Shown one piece after another: positions 17,110 through 26,700 of a DNA stretch of 64,000 nt (within the stretch, counting starts at the first letter, position 1; the number at the start of each line of letters is the position of its first letter). The notes under the pieces are model-generated. The model had not been told where the DNA came from. It saw only the letters and a program-made list of their open reading frames with translations, and ran no database searches. The stretch spans positions 372,001 to 436,000 of the forward strand of contig CANNCZ010000001.1 of the NCBI GenBank assembly GCA_947503275.1, written 5' to 3'. A program made the translations under genes and the position numbers. The stretch is from an uncultured Erythrobacter sp. GTDB lineage: Bacteria > Pseudomonadota > Alphaproteobacteria > Sphingomonadales > Sphingomonadaceae.

Positions 17110-17112
17110 CGT

Positions 17113-17499
17113 TTAGCCGGAGACCAAAGAGCCGCGTTTGCGGCCCATTTTGATCTTTCCCGTGTTCGCGGCTGGTCCGCCTTTGTGCATTTGTTCGCCA
17201 GCAATCTCTACCAGTTTGGTATCGTCGATACAGCGTTCAAATTCGATCCCACAGGCGGCTTCATTGGACCAGATGACGGTGCAATAGACCTCTTCTTTGC
17301 CCATAATCAGCATACCGGACACGCCTTGTCCCGGCGGGGATTCGGTTTCCAGCTTGGCCCCTTGGTCCGAAATGTTGGCCATGTGGCATTGCCGATCGCC
17401 GCTGGCGGTTCGGAATGTGACGGGGATGGCGACCATTAAACGCGCAGACCGCCTTTGGTCTGTGCTCACGCTCTGTTGGCGTGTTTCTAGAAAGCTCAT
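17113..17499 (-). CDS. PilZ-domain protein
   Basis: A 128-residue protein with one PilZ domain. It has an Arg-rich lead QRRSARLMVAIPVTF, the (D/N)-x-S-x-x-G motif as NISDQGAKLE, and a C-terminal strand CGIEFERCID. PilZ domains bind cyclic di-GMP, but the lead here lacks the strict RxxxR spacing in an obvious form, so binding is not certain. It converges on glcB with three bases between stops. A link to motility or surface polysaccharide is only family-level. Confidence 0.85.
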   Translation of the reverse strand: MSFLETRQQSVSTDQRRSARLMVAIPVTFRTASGDRQCHMANISDQGAKLETESPPGQGVSGMLIMGKEEVYCTVIWSNEAACGIEFERCIDDTKLVEIAGEQMHKGGPAANTGKIKMGRKRGSLVSG

Positions 17500-17606
17500 A
17501 TTGGCTCTTACTTTAATGCCCGGATGGTAAGCCCGGTGGCGGTCTCATGCAGAACAGATAACGCGCCAATTCGCGCCAAGAGGTTCGCAAACACGCTTAC
17601 TCCAAA

Positions 17607-18449
17607 TTAACCACGCGGCCCAAGCGTTCGCGCCAGTTCTGCGAACTCGGTGACGCTGACCGTCTCCGCCCGGCGGGTTGGATCAATGCCAACTTGGTCA
17701 AGAGCCTCGAGCGCGCCCGGCACGCCTTTCAAACTCTGGCGCAGCATCTTGCGCCTTTGGCCAAAGGCAGCCTCTGTCAGGCGCTCAAGCGTCTTGGCAT
17801 TCACACCATCAGGAGCATCTTTTGGAGTCACATGGACAACTGCGCTCATGACTTTGGGTGGCGGGGTGAAGGCGCTGCGGTGGACTTTCATCGTGAGTTT
17901 CGCCTCGCTACGCCACTGGGCGAGCACGGCCAAGCGGCCATAGGCGCTGGTGCCAGCGTCCGAGACAATCCGCTCTGCAACTTCGCGTTGGAACATCAGG
18001 GTGAGGGAGAGCCATTGGCGCGGCCACGCATCGTCGCCTTTTGGACCACTCAGCCACTTTACGAAGAGGGCCGTGCCGACATTGTAAGGCAGGTTCGAGA
18101 GGACATGGAATGGCTCACCATGCATAATCTCGCTGTGGTCCAGCTTCATCGCATCGCCTTCGATCACGGTCAGCTGGCCGGGAAATGCCTCTGCCAATTC
18201 GGCGAGCGCAGGCAGGCAACGGCTATCCATCTCTATCGCTGTGACCTTCGCCCCTGCACGCAATGCGGCGCGGGTGAGGCCGCCGGGTCCGGGGCCGATT
18301 TCCAGCACATTTGCGCCGTTCAAATCGCCAGGAAGTGCCGCGATCCGGTCCAGCAATCGCTCGTCCAGCAGGAAGTTTTGGCCCAGCGCTTTGGACGCAG
18401 ACAGGCCGTGGCGCGCGATGGTCTCGCGGATCGGCGGCAGGTCAGGCAC
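17607..18449 (-). CDS. rsmA: 16S rRNA dimethyladenosine transferase RsmA/KsgA
   Basis: A 280-residue methyltransferase that dimethylates two adjacent adenosines near the 3' end of 16S rRNA. Motifs: SKALGQNFLLDERLLDRIA, the SAM site LEIGPGPGGLTRA, the catalytic NLPYNVGT, and FTPPPKVMSAVVH. It overlaps pdxA by eight bases and is the last gene of the conserved lptD-surA-pdxA-rsmA order. Confidence 0.97.
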   Translation of the reverse strand: MPDLPPIRETIARHGLSASKALGQNFLLDERLLDRIAALPGDLNGANVLEIGPGPGGLTRAALRAGAKVTAIEMDSRCLPALAELAEAFPGQLTVIEGDAMKLDHSEIMHGEPFHVLSNLPYNVGTALFVKWLSGPKGDDAWPRQWLSLTLMFQREVAERIVSDAGTSAYGRLAVLAQWRSEAKLTMKVHRSAFTPPPKVMSAVVHVTPKDAPDGVNAKTLERLTEAAFGQRRKMLRQSLKGVPGALEALDQVGIDPTRRAETVSVTEFAELARTLGPRG

Positions 18450-19437
18450 GGTTTTCTGCGCATTGGCTGGCCATGCGAATGGCGGCGATCATTGCGCTCG
18501 GGTTGGCCTTTCCTATCCCTGCAATATCGAAAGCGGTGCCGTGATCGGGCGATGTGCGGATAATTGGCAGGCCCAGAGTGACATTGACCCCTTGGTCGAA
18601 CTCCAGCGCTTTAATCGGGATCAGCGCCTGATCGTGATACATGCAAAGCGCCGCATCGTAAGTGCCGCGCATCATCGGTGTGAACAAAGCGTCGCCGGGG
18701 ACAGGGCCGGTTACATCCAAACCCTCTTCGCGCAAGGCGGTGATAGCAGGCTCAATCAAGCGGCCTTCCTCATTGCCGAACTGCCCGTTTTCGCCCGAAT
18801 GCGGGTTCAGCCCGGCTATCGCGAGACGCGGGGAGGGGATGCCGAAATCACGTTGCAGTCCTGCAGCAACGATTTGCGCTTTGTGCTGGATCAATTCCGG
18901 CGAAAGCAAATTTGGCACATCGGCTAGGGCGACATGCACGGTGATCGGGACGGTGCGCAAAGTTGGCCCCGCCAGCATCATCACCGCATCTTCCGGCGCC
19001 ATCCCGCACACGGCTGCAAGGAACTCCGTCTGGCCCGGATATTCAAAGCCAACTTTGCCAAGCTGCGCCTTGCTCACTGGGGCTGTCGTCATCGCGGCGG
19101 CCTGTCCCAACAGCACACAGCGGGTCGCCTCTGCGAGCGAATGCAGCGCCAGCGCTGCACCGTCCTCATCGGGTGCACCCGGCGTATAGGCCGCATCGGC
19201 ACCGGCCAAAACTGGCAGGCCGCTCGCAAAGGCATCCGCCGCTTCATCCGGTGCGCCAATCGCGCGGATCGCGACATCTTTGCCCAGCGCCTTGGCTGCC
19301 GCTCGCAGCACATCTGCGCCGCCCATCACGAAGAATGGCTGACCGCTCGATTTCAGTTGAGCGTAACTGTCGAGAATGACCTCAGGGCCAATCCCCGCCG
19401 GATCGCCCAGCGCGATAGCCAGCGGGAGATCAGCCAA
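18442..19437 (-). CDS. pdxA: 4-hydroxythreonine-4-phosphate dehydrogenase PdxA
   Basis: A 331-residue NAD-dependent enzyme of pyridoxal phosphate synthesis. Typical blocks are LALGDPAGIGPE at the N-terminus, TAPVSKAQL, the phosphate site AGLNPHSGENGQFGNEE, and the metal-binding MYHDQALIPIKAL and TSPDHGTAFDIAG near the C-terminus. It sits between surA (25-base gap) and rsmA (overlap), which is the usual order. Confidence 0.96.
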   Translation of the reverse strand: MADLPLAIALGDPAGIGPEVILDSYAQLKSSGQPFFVMGGADVLRAAAKALGKDVAIRAIGAPDEAADAFASGLPVLAGADAAYTPGAPDEDGAALALHSLAEATRCVLLGQAAAMTTAPVSKAQLGKVGFEYPGQTEFLAAVCGMAPEDAVMMLAGPTLRTVPITVHVALADVPNLLSPELIQHKAQIVAAGLQRDFGIPSPRLAIAGLNPHSGENGQFGNEEGRLIEPAITALREEGLDVTGPVPGDALFTPMMRGTYDAALCMYHDQALIPIKALEFDQGVNVTLGLPIIRTSPDHGTAFDIAGIGKANPSAMIAAIRMASQCAENRA

Positions 19438-19462
19438 AGTCTGCGCTCACCAAAGTCTGCGC

Positions 19463-20815
19463 TTAATTGTACTGGATAAAGGCGTCGTTGCGAAGGTCGC
19501 GCAAGTAGCGTTGAGCGCGCTTGTTGATGCGCTCTTCCTCAATCCCGCTCATCACCGTTTGGAACGTCGGAGCGCCAGTATCTTCGGGATCATCGCGTCC
19601 ACACAGCATCAATACACGTACACCATCCTGAGGGCTGCCAAAGGGCGGTGTGGTCTGGCCAACTTGCAGGTTAAGCAGAATGTTTTGCAGCTGTTCGGGC
19701 AATTGGCGAGCTTGAATCTGGTCGTTCGCAACAACGTTTGCACCCAATGCTTCGCGCGCGCTGTCGGCTGCGGAGCAAGAGTTCAGGTTTTGCACAAAGT
19801 TGCCAAATTCTTCGATCTTCGCATTGGCATCCGCCTCGCTCATCCCTTCAGGGAACGAGATCGAGATCTGGCGCAGGCTGAGCACCGCATCGCGTGGGTC
19901 GGCGCCGAGCACTTGCTGGCGATCAATCAGATAGATGATGGTGAAGCCGCCTGGGATCTCAAGAGGGCCAACCAACTGGCCGGGTTCCATCTGGCGCACT
20001 GCTTCGGCCATTGGTCCGGGCAATGTTTCCAGCCGCAAAAACCCCGTATCGCCGCCAACAACCGCAGTTGAAGCCTCCGAATATTGCCGCGCATAGGCGA
20101 CAAAACTGCCGCCCCCTTCCATTTGCTGCATGATCTGCTGCATGTTTTGAAGCACAGTTTCGCGATTTTCGGTGGTGGCGTTCATGTAAATCTCGCCCAG
20201 CCGATATTCGACCGTGCCGCGTGATGCCTCAAGCCGGGCAAGCACATCCGTGACTTCCTCAGCGGACACATTGATAAACGGTGTGATGTTCCGGCGCAGC
20301 AGGTTCTCCCACGCCAATTCGCCTTCAATCTGACGTTTCAGGGCGGTTGGCGATGAACCGATTGAGTCAAGATAGACCGCCATTTGCTCTGGATTTTGGC
20401 CAAAGTTTTGCGTTGCGAGCTGTTCGTAGGTCTGTTCAACCCGCGCACGCTCAGCGCCGATTTCTTGCGCCTGCGCGGCTTGAATTTTCAGGGTTTCATC
20501 GATCAGATTACGCAGCACCTGGACGCGCAGCCGCTGAAGCTCTTCATCAGACACTTCAACTTCCGAAGCGTTGGTGACGAGCGAGACACGCTGATCGATG
20601 TCTGTGCCTGTGATGACATAGCCGTTGACGACAGCGGTAGCGCTGCGCTCATTCGGGTTGTCGGTGCCGAAAATTGTGAAGTCTTCAGGCAGGCCAAATG
20701 GGTTGCTTGCCGTTGGCACCGCAGCGGTTTGTGCAGTGGCGGTGGTCATCGCAAGTGCGGCGAGCCCGCCGGTCAGCAATGTTCCAAAAACTTTAGAAAA
20801 TACGTTCAAAGTCAC
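19463..20815 (-). CDS. surA: Periplasmic chaperone/peptidyl-prolyl isomerase SurA
   Basis: A 450-residue exported protein with a clear signal peptide (cleavage near TATAQ). A SurA N-terminal helical domain (about residues 55-170: AVVNGYVITGTDIDQR, LIDETLKIQAA) is followed by a parvulin domain containing QYSEASTAVVGGDTGFL, then a second, weaker parvulin-like region. It helps outer-membrane proteins fold, including LptD, whose gene lies upstream. The 235-base gap to lptD shows no open frame I can support. Confidence 0.93.
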   Translation of the reverse strand: MTLNVFSKVFGTLLTGGLAALAMTTATAQTAAVPTASNPFGLPEDFTIFGTDNPNERSATAVVNGYVITGTDIDQRVSLVTNASEVEVSDEELQRLRVQVLRNLIDETLKIQAAQAQEIGAERARVEQTYEQLATQNFGQNPEQMAVYLDSIGSSPTALKRQIEGELAWENLLRRNITPFINVSAEEVTDVLARLEASRGTVEYRLGEIYMNATTENRETVLQNMQQIMQQMEGGGSFVAYARQYSEASTAVVGGDTGFLRLETLPGPMAEAVRQMEPGQLVGPLEIPGGFTIIYLIDRQQVLGADPRDAVLSLRQISISFPEGMSEADANAKIEEFGNFVQNLNSCSAADSAREALGANVVANDQIQARQLPEQLQNILLNLQVGQTTPPFGSPQDGVRVLMLCGRDDPEDTGAPTFQTVMSGIEEERINKRAQRYLRDLRNDAFIQYN

Positions 20816-21050
20816 GTGTCCAATCCCGAACTGTTCATATTCCTGGTCAAGCGAATGCCCCTGATATCGCCTGGTTTCGCCATTGTGCCGTCATCCAGCA
20901 GGCAATGGCAATATCCCCCGGTAACCACGCCAATGCGCCGAAGTGGCTTAACGCAGCATGAGTGTATAATTGGCCCCTTAACCGGTTTTTACATCGCTGC
21001 CAACGCGTGTGGGCCGCTTATCCGGGGTCAGAATGAGCGGGTCAGGGCGC

Positions 21051-23306
21051 CTATCGGAAGCCCAAATTGCGCAAGGCGACAAAGAACTGGAATGAGTTGC
21101 CGCGCTCTGCATCGCCTGCACCAATAAAGTCGCGACGCCATGTTGCGCCAAATTCGATGCAGTCATCGGTATACGCGACGCCCAACCGAGTGCGGATCGG
21201 CTCAAAGCCATCAGGCGCAAAGACGGGGTCCTCTTCGGCGCTAGTTAGGTTGACTACGGCAGAACCAAACACCGACCAATGCCGCCCGATGGTAAAGCGC
21301 CCAGCCAGCCGCATTTCCTCGCGATCCTGCAAGTCCTCGACCGTTTGAATGTTCCGGTCGAGCCGCAGGTAACCCACTTCCAGGTAATTGCGTTGTGAGC
21401 CGATGGTCGCGTCAATCTCATTGCGGCGGATGGCAAGATTGTCTTTGTCGATGCGAAAACGGTGCGCGAAGGAGAGATTGTTGCGAAAGCGCACCTCGGT
21501 GCGGCCAACAATGTCAGATACACGTTCGGATAGGCCGGTCCCGTCAGGGAAAATCTCGCGCTCTGTCGAAAAGCGGTAGGACTGGCCGATACTGGTTTTG
21601 ACACGCCAGCCCGGCTTGGTCAGCTCCCAATCGATGCCCCAAGTGACACGCGTGCCGTCTTCGACCCTGTCATATCCCGGGAAACGGTTCAGCGCGAAGA
21701 GGTTGGAATCCTCCAGATCAATTGCCCGTGCATCTTCATTGGGCACCGCCAGATTGCGGATCGGAGGGCTGGCCACAATTTGCACGCGCGGTTTGAGCAC
21801 CTGAGTGCCGCCAAACGCTTCGCCCACAAACGGCCACTCAATATCAATCGCCGCCGTCGCAACTCCGCGCGCAGTCCACCCTTCGTTCCCGCGATAAACC
21901 TGTGTCAGCGTCGCCAGCGTGTTTTGCGTGTTGTAAACGTCGCCACGAACCAGTCCGGTAACGGTCACCACCTGACCAAGATCAGTCAGCCGCCGCATAT
22001 CCCAACGCGCACCGGCAAACGCTCGCTGCGTATCCTGACCATCATTGCGGATCAGGCTGAGCGTATTGGCCTGCAACTGCACTTGCCCGCCCACAATCGG
22101 GTCCTCAAGAATACGGCGATAATCGAACGCTGGCACAGCTACCGGGATTTGCCCCTGCTCGGCATTGATACGCAGCGTCTGCGTCGCCCAACCGGCAAGG
22201 CTGAGATATGAATTGTCATCAATCCGCTCCAGATTGATGGTGGAGCGCAAACGGTCATCGCGGCTGAGATCATAGCGACGCAGGAATGTGCGATCGCTGG
22301 CTAGACGCACAGACCCCGTCAGGCTCCATTCGGGTGAGAAAAGGAATTTGCCATTGGCGAACAGATAGCCGCGCGGATCGCTTTCGGTGGTCGGCGTTCC
22401 GCCGAAATTCGAGACCCGGCTGCTGGACGTCGCGTAGCCCGTGATTTGATAGGCGCCCTTTTCCGTAAGGTGCCGCCATTGACCGCGTGCCAGCGGGGCG
22501 ACTTCGGTGAACACCGATGCGCCCAGAGTCAGGTCCTGATTATCGGCAACGCGCAGATAATAATCCGCGGACAATTCCAACCCGTTGACCTGATCGAGCC
22601 TGAGGTCAGGCACCAAAAATCCGCTTTCCGCGCGCCCATCGGTGCGGATCGCAAGGCCCGGTAGGGGAAGCAATCGTGTGCCGAACAGTTCCAGCATCGC
22701 CCCATCGAAACTGACCCGCGCCTCATCCGCATCGTAGGTCACTTGATCAGCAGTGATTCGCCAAGTGGGGTCTTTTGCGCAGCCTTCTTCATTGCTGACC
22801 GCGCAGGCAGAATATGCGGCATTGGTGAGGATTACGTCTCCATCCTCATTGCGTTCGGCGGAACGCGCAGCCAAACGCCCGCCCTGACGCAAGGCGAGCA
22901 GCAAATCCTCCATCGCGCCGGTTTCAAAGGTGTCAGTCAGCTCGACGCGCTCTGTGAAAATCTGATTGCCGCGATCATCGACCAATCGGACATTACCGCG
23001 CGCGATAATCGCGCCGCTATCGCGATCCCATTCTACTTCGTCCGCGCGCACAGAGGCGTCTTCATTTCGCAAGATGACTGCGCCGCGTGCAAGAACACGG
23101 CTGCTGTCATCATCATAGGTGACAGCGTCGGCTTCGAACTCAATCCGTTGTGGCTCTTCGCTCGTGGTTGCTTCGACCACCGCAACAGGTTCCGCCACGC
23201 TTGCCGCTGGCTCGACGACATCGCCCGCAACCTCCTGCGCAGACACAGGAATTGCCCAACCTAAGCTGGCAATCACCGTCGCGCCCAATGCAAGGCGGCT
23301 GGACAT
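21051..23306 (-). CDS. lptD: LPS assembly outer-membrane protein LptD
   Basis: A 751-residue beta-barrel protein that inserts lipopolysaccharide into the outer leaflet. A signal peptide ends near VSAQ, then an OstA-like jellyroll (FEADAVTYDDDSSRVLARG), then the barrel domain with many aromatic-rich strands. Cysteines occur in the N-terminal region (CAVSNEEGC) and near the C-terminus (DDCIEF), consistent with the inter-domain disulfides of LptD. The start is ambiguous: 23306 gives a clean signal peptide, while 23363 or 23429 would add an atypical leader. It is divergent from pepA. Confidence 0.92.
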   Translation of the reverse strand: MSSRLALGATVIASLGWAIPVSAQEVAGDVVEPAASVAEPVAVVEATTSEEPQRIEFEADAVTYDDDSSRVLARGAVILRNEDASVRADEVEWDRDSGAIIARGNVRLVDDRGNQIFTERVELTDTFETGAMEDLLLALRQGGRLAARSAERNEDGDVILTNAAYSACAVSNEEGCAKDPTWRITADQVTYDADEARVSFDGAMLELFGTRLLPLPGLAIRTDGRAESGFLVPDLRLDQVNGLELSADYYLRVADNQDLTLGASVFTEVAPLARGQWRHLTEKGAYQITGYATSSSRVSNFGGTPTTESDPRGYLFANGKFLFSPEWSLTGSVRLASDRTFLRRYDLSRDDRLRSTINLERIDDNSYLSLAGWATQTLRINAEQGQIPVAVPAFDYRRILEDPIVGGQVQLQANTLSLIRNDGQDTQRAFAGARWDMRRLTDLGQVVTVTGLVRGDVYNTQNTLATLTQVYRGNEGWTARGVATAAIDIEWPFVGEAFGGTQVLKPRVQIVASPPIRNLAVPNEDARAIDLEDSNLFALNRFPGYDRVEDGTRVTWGIDWELTKPGWRVKTSIGQSYRFSTEREIFPDGTGLSERVSDIVGRTEVRFRNNLSFAHRFRIDKDNLAIRRNEIDATIGSQRNYLEVGYLRLDRNIQTVEDLQDREEMRLAGRFTIGRHWSVFGSAVVNLTSAEEDPVFAPDGFEPIRTRLGVAYTDDCIEFGATWRRDFIGAGDAERGNSFQFFVALRNLGFR

Positions 23307-23507
23307 AGTGTGTGATAGGTTGAGCCAGCTCACGCGTGCGCCGACCCTGCAAACTCCCGACATGGCTTGCCTATTGCACCGCTCGCGCTTAATCGCAATC
23401 GCCATTCCCGAAGGCGCAAGTCTGACCACGATAAAGCGTGCAAACGCGTTGGTCCAAGCGCCTCAACAACCGAGACAATTCTCGTCGGCTTCCAATTCGG
23501 AGTGAAC

Positions 23508-24965
23508 ATGCAAATCCAATTCACTGATACCGCGCCCAAAAATGTCCGCCTGACTGCGCGGATCGTCAATCAAGGGGATACGCTGGGCGACCTCGATTCC
23601 GCATTGGTCGACGGCGCGCCCGCTGCTCGGTTTAAAGGTAATGCCGGGCAGGTTTTTGAAGGGTTCGCGATGGATGCAGGCGCTCTCAAGCGGATCGCGA
23701 TCGCTGGCGCGGGAGAGCCTGATGCGGCGAACCGGCGGCTGAATGTGGAGCGTGCGGGCGCGGCGGTAACGGCGAAATATCTGCGGTCGGGTGAGGTTGA
23801 GCTGGTGCTTGATCTGAGCCATGCAGATCTATCGGGCGAAGAGGCGGCCTCGGCGCTGCTCGGCGTGGAATTGCGCAGCTGGAGCTACGACCAATATCGC
23901 ACCAAATTGGCGGTGGATAAGCAGGTTTCTCTGAAAACCGTCCATGTAATCGGCGCGCCTGCGGGCACACAGGATGCGTGGGAAGTGCAATCCGCGCTCG
24001 CCAAAGGGGTCGCGTTTACTAAGCAACTCGTCACTTTGCCGCCCAATATGCTCTACCCTGAAAGCTTCGTTGCACTGTGTGAGGAAGCGTTTGCAGGCAC
24101 TGGAGCGGAATTCACCGTTTTGGACGATGCGGCGATGGAAGAGCTGGGCATGGGCGCATTGCTGGGCGTGGGGCAAGGGTCGGAACGCGCCTCTCGGATC
24201 CTTGCTATCCGTTGGAATGGTGGCAAGGACGGCGAGAAACCCAGCGCATTTGTCGGCAAAGGCGTGACCTTTGATACAGGCGGTATCTCGCTGAAGCCGC
24301 CTCCCGGTATGGAAGATATGAAGTGGGACATGGGCGGCGCTGGCGCAGTTGCAGGCGCAATGCTCGCACTGGTCAGCCGCAAGGCGAAAGCGAATATTGT
24401 GGGTGTCGTGGGCTTGGTTGAAAACATGCCCGACGGCAAAGCGATGCGTCCCGGCGATGTTGTCACCACGATGAGCGGCCAGACAGTCGAAGTGCTGAAC
24501 ACGGACGCGGAGGGTCGCTTGGTCCTCTGCGATGCGCTGCATTGGACACAGGAGGAGTTTGACCCTGCGCGGATCGTCGATTTCGCGACGCTAACCGGTG
24601 CGATGATCATTGCTTTGGGCAATGAACATGCGGGCGTGTTCTCCAATGACGATACGCTGGCCGATCAATTACTCGATGCTGGTAAGGCGACAGGCGACAA
24701 GCTGTGGCGCCTGCCGATTGGCCCTGCCTATGATAAACTGATCGATAGCCCGATTGCTGACATCAAGAATGTCGGCCCACGTCCGGCTGGTTCTATTACG
24801 GCTGCGCAATTCCTGCACCGCTTCATCAAGAAGGGCACCCCATGGGCGCATTGCGATATTGCGGGCACAGTGTGGTCAGACAAGCCCGGCCATAGCTGGG
24901 ACAAGGGCGCAACCGGTTACGGCGTGCGGCTAATTAACGATTTTGTCGCTGACAATTTGGAGTAA
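23508..24965 (+). CDS. pepA: Leucyl aminopeptidase (cytosol aminopeptidase, M17)
   Basis: A 485-residue M17 aminopeptidase that forms hexamers and uses two metal ions. The catalytic domain shows [15 protein letters not shown] (metal-binding Lys/Asp), DMGGAGAV, and the signature [10 protein letters not shown] with Asp and Glu ligands and the Arg. ATG at 23508 has GGAGTG upstream; the longer frame lacks a site. It is followed after five bases by a DUF2256 gene and then holC, a likely operon. Confidence 0.95.
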   Translation: MQIQFTDTAPKNVRLTARIVNQGDTLGDLDSALVDGAPAARFKGNAGQVFEGFAMDAGALKRIAIAGAGEPDAANRRLNVERAGAAVTAKYLRSGEVELVLDLSHADLSGEEAASALLGVELRSWSYDQYRTKLAVDKQVSLKTVHVIGAPAGTQDAWEVQSALAKGVAFTKQLVTLPPNMLYPESFVALCEEAFAGTGAEFTVLDDAAMEELGMGALLGVGQGSERASRILAIRWNGGKDGEKPSAFVGKGVTFDTGGISLKPPPGMEDMKWDMGGAGAVAGAMLALVSRKAKANIVGVVGLVENMPDGKAMRPGDVVTTMSGQTVEVLNTDAEGRLVLCDALHWTQEEFDPARIVDFATLTGAMIIALGNEHAGVFSNDDTLADQLLDAGKATGDKLWRLPIGPAYDKLIDSPIADIKNVGPRPAGSITAAQFLHRFIKKGTPWAHCDIAGTVWSDKPGHSWDKGATGYGVRLINDFVADNLE

Positions 24966-24970
24966 TTCCC

Positions 24971-25123
24971 GTGCCAAAGATGCGGAAGAAATCTGATCTT
25001 CCGTCGAAAACCTGTGCGGCGTGCGGGCTTCCTTTCACTTGGCGAAAGAAGTGGGAGCGCGATTGGGACAATGTCCGCTATTGCTCTGATAGGTGCAAAC
25101 GGAGCAAGAAGGCGGCGCAATGA
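24971..25123 (+). CDS. DUF2256 small zinc-ribbon-like protein
   Basis: A 50-residue protein from GTG 24971 (47 from ATG 24980). It has a Lys-rich head, the [17 protein letters not shown] block, and then [12 protein letters not shown], giving a Cys-x2-Cys and Cys-x3-Cys pair that probably binds zinc. This matches the DUF2256 pattern. Its stop overlaps the holC start (ATGA at 25120-25123). Its function is unknown; the basic, cysteine-paired form suggests nucleic-acid binding. Confidence 0.85.
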   Translation: MPKMRKKSDLPSKTCAACGLPFTWRKKWERDWDNVRYCSDRCKRSKKAAQ

Positions 25124-25554
25124 AGGTCGATTTCTGGCAGCTTTCCCGCGATCCGGTTGAAACGGTGGTCGCTCTGATCGCTCAGCGCGTGCTGGGCGAG
25201 GGAGAGCGTTTGCTGGTGGTCAGCAAGAATGCCGAACAGCGCGAGGTTATTTCACGCGCGCTTTGGAAGGCGGGTCCGGAGAGCTTTCTCGCCAATGGAG
25301 AGGCTGATGCGCCTGGAGCGGTAAAGCAACCTATCCTGTTGAGTGCTGAACCAGAGGCGGCAAACACCGCCAGCCACATCATCTTTGCAGACGGCGAATA
25401 TCGCGACCCCACCGGCTTTGTGCGCGGATTTTTGTTGTTTGACGAAGAGACCTTGCAAGCCGCGCGGGGGACTTGGAAATCGCTCGATGAGAGCGAAGGG
25501 CTGGAACGCGCATTCTTTCGCCAAGACGGCGGCAAATGGGTGAAGGTCGCCTGA
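25120..25554 (+). CDS. holC: DNA polymerase III subunit chi
   Basis: A 144-residue HolC. It has the N-terminal [12 protein letters not shown] motif, [19 protein letters not shown], and a C-terminal [18 protein letters not shown] stretch typical of alphaproteobacterial chi. Chi links the clamp loader to single-strand binding protein. ATG 25120 is chosen from the ATGA overlap with the DUF2256 gene. The pepA-holC neighbourhood is conserved in many proteobacteria. Confidence 0.93.
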   Translation: MKVDFWQLSRDPVETVVALIAQRVLGEGERLLVVSKNAEQREVISRALWKAGPESFLANGEADAPGAVKQPILLSAEPEAANTASHIIFADGEYRDPTGFVRGFLLFDEETLQAARGTWKSLDESEGLERAFFRQDGGKWVKVA

Positions 25555-25613
25555 CCCCTTGCGAGCGCTTGCGCAATCGGCGACATTCGAAGCGACGAAA
25601 CGGGGACAATATT

Positions 25614-26108
25614 ATGCGAATTACCGCTCTTGCGATCACCGCAACTCTAGCGCTGGCCGCTTGCGGATCTGATCAATCAGAAACAGCCGCGAGTGCCGAT
25701 GCCGACGGTAGCGGATCTTCGATCGACACTGAAAGCGGAGAGGCGAACTTCACTCTCGACACCCCCGAAGGCGAGGCGACGTTGCGCGCGGGCCCCGATG
25801 TAGAAGTCGACTTGATTGATGGGTTTACGCTGATTGAGGGCGCCGAAGTGGTCAGCAACACGGTCGTCGACACCGCCGCTGGCAAAGGCGCGATTGTGAC
25901 GTTCAAATCGGACAAAAGCCCCGAAGGCATCGCCGAACATTATCGCGGGCAGGCCGAAGCAGCAGGGATCGACATTCAGATCGAAACCGCGATCAATGGG
26001 GGCAAAATGCTGGGCGGGGAAAGCGAGAGCGGCACCACATTTTCGATCACCGCCTATCCAACGGATGATGCCACATTGGGCCAATTGACGATTGGCAGCG
26101 GGGTTTAG
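25614..26108 (+). CDS. Hypothetical lipoprotein
   Basis: A 164-residue protein with lipoprotein signal and lipobox LAAC. An acidic low-complexity stretch (about residues 20-45) follows, then a compact domain containing GAIVTFKSDKSPEGIAEHYRGQAE, which resembles a small alpha/beta envelope domain. GGGGAC precedes ATG. It follows holC by 59 bases and precedes ndk. I do not recognise a named family. Confidence 0.8.
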   Translation: MRITALAITATLALAACGSDQSETAASADADGSGSSIDTESGEANFTLDTPEGEATLRAGPDVEVDLIDGFTLIEGAEVVSNTVVDTAAGKGAIVTFKSDKSPEGIAEHYRGQAEAAGIDIQIETAINGGKMLGGESESGTTFSITAYPTDDATLGQLTIGSGV

Positions 26109-26226
26109 CTGAGCAAAGGCTTGTGCTTGCGCCCGTGCAAGGCTAAGCGCGCGCCCAATTCAACCCCGGCGCTGTGCCTTCGCATCGAAGGCGTTTAACG
26201 GCGTACAGCTACCCAAGGAAATCATC

Positions 26227-26649
26227 ATGGCGGTAACCCGCACCTTTTCGATCATCAAACCTGACGCAACGCGTCGCAACCTGACCGGCGCTGTGACTGC
26301 CATGCTTGAAGGCGCTGGCCTGCGCGTTGTCGCGTCGAAGCGCATTCACATGACCAAAGAGCAGGCCGAAGGCTTTTATGCCGTTCACTCAGAGCGTCCA
26401 TTCTTCGGTGAACTGACCGAGTTCATGATGAGCGAGCCGGTTGTTGTGCAAGTCCTCGAAGGTGAAGACGCCGTGACCCGCAACCGCGACATCATGGGCG
26501 CAACCAACCCAGCGGACGCCGCCGACGGCACCATCCGCAAAGAACATGCCTTGTCGATTGGTGAAAACACCGTCCACGGCTCGGACAGCGAAGAGAATGC
26601 GAAGATCGAAATCGCCTTCTTCTTTTCGGCAGACGAAATCGTCGGATAA
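26227..26649 (+). CDS. ndk: Nucleoside diphosphate kinase
   Basis: A 140-residue NDK that balances nucleoside triphosphate pools through a phospho-histidine intermediate. It has [16 protein letters not shown] at the N-terminus, [11 protein letters not shown], the ATNPADA phosphate loop, and NTVHGSDS with the catalytic His. AAGGAAATC precedes ATG. A strong terminator follows. Confidence 0.97.
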   Translation: MAVTRTFSIIKPDATRRNLTGAVTAMLEGAGLRVVASKRIHMTKEQAEGFYAVHSERPFFGELTEFMMSEPVVVQVLEGEDAVTRNRDIMGATNPADAADGTIRKEHALSIGENTVHGSDSEENAKIEIAFFFSADEIVG

Positions 26650-26672
26650 TTCCCGCGATCATCGCAATAGAG

Positions 26673-26700
26673 AGGGCGTCCTGCGGGGCGCCCTTTTTTA
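26673..26700 (+). terminator. Rho-independent terminator of ndk
   Basis: AGGGCGTCC (26673-26681) pairs with GGGCGCCCT (26686-26694) around a TGCG loop, followed by six T. The T-run reaches the stop codon of the convergent sulfotransferase gene. Confidence 0.92.
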
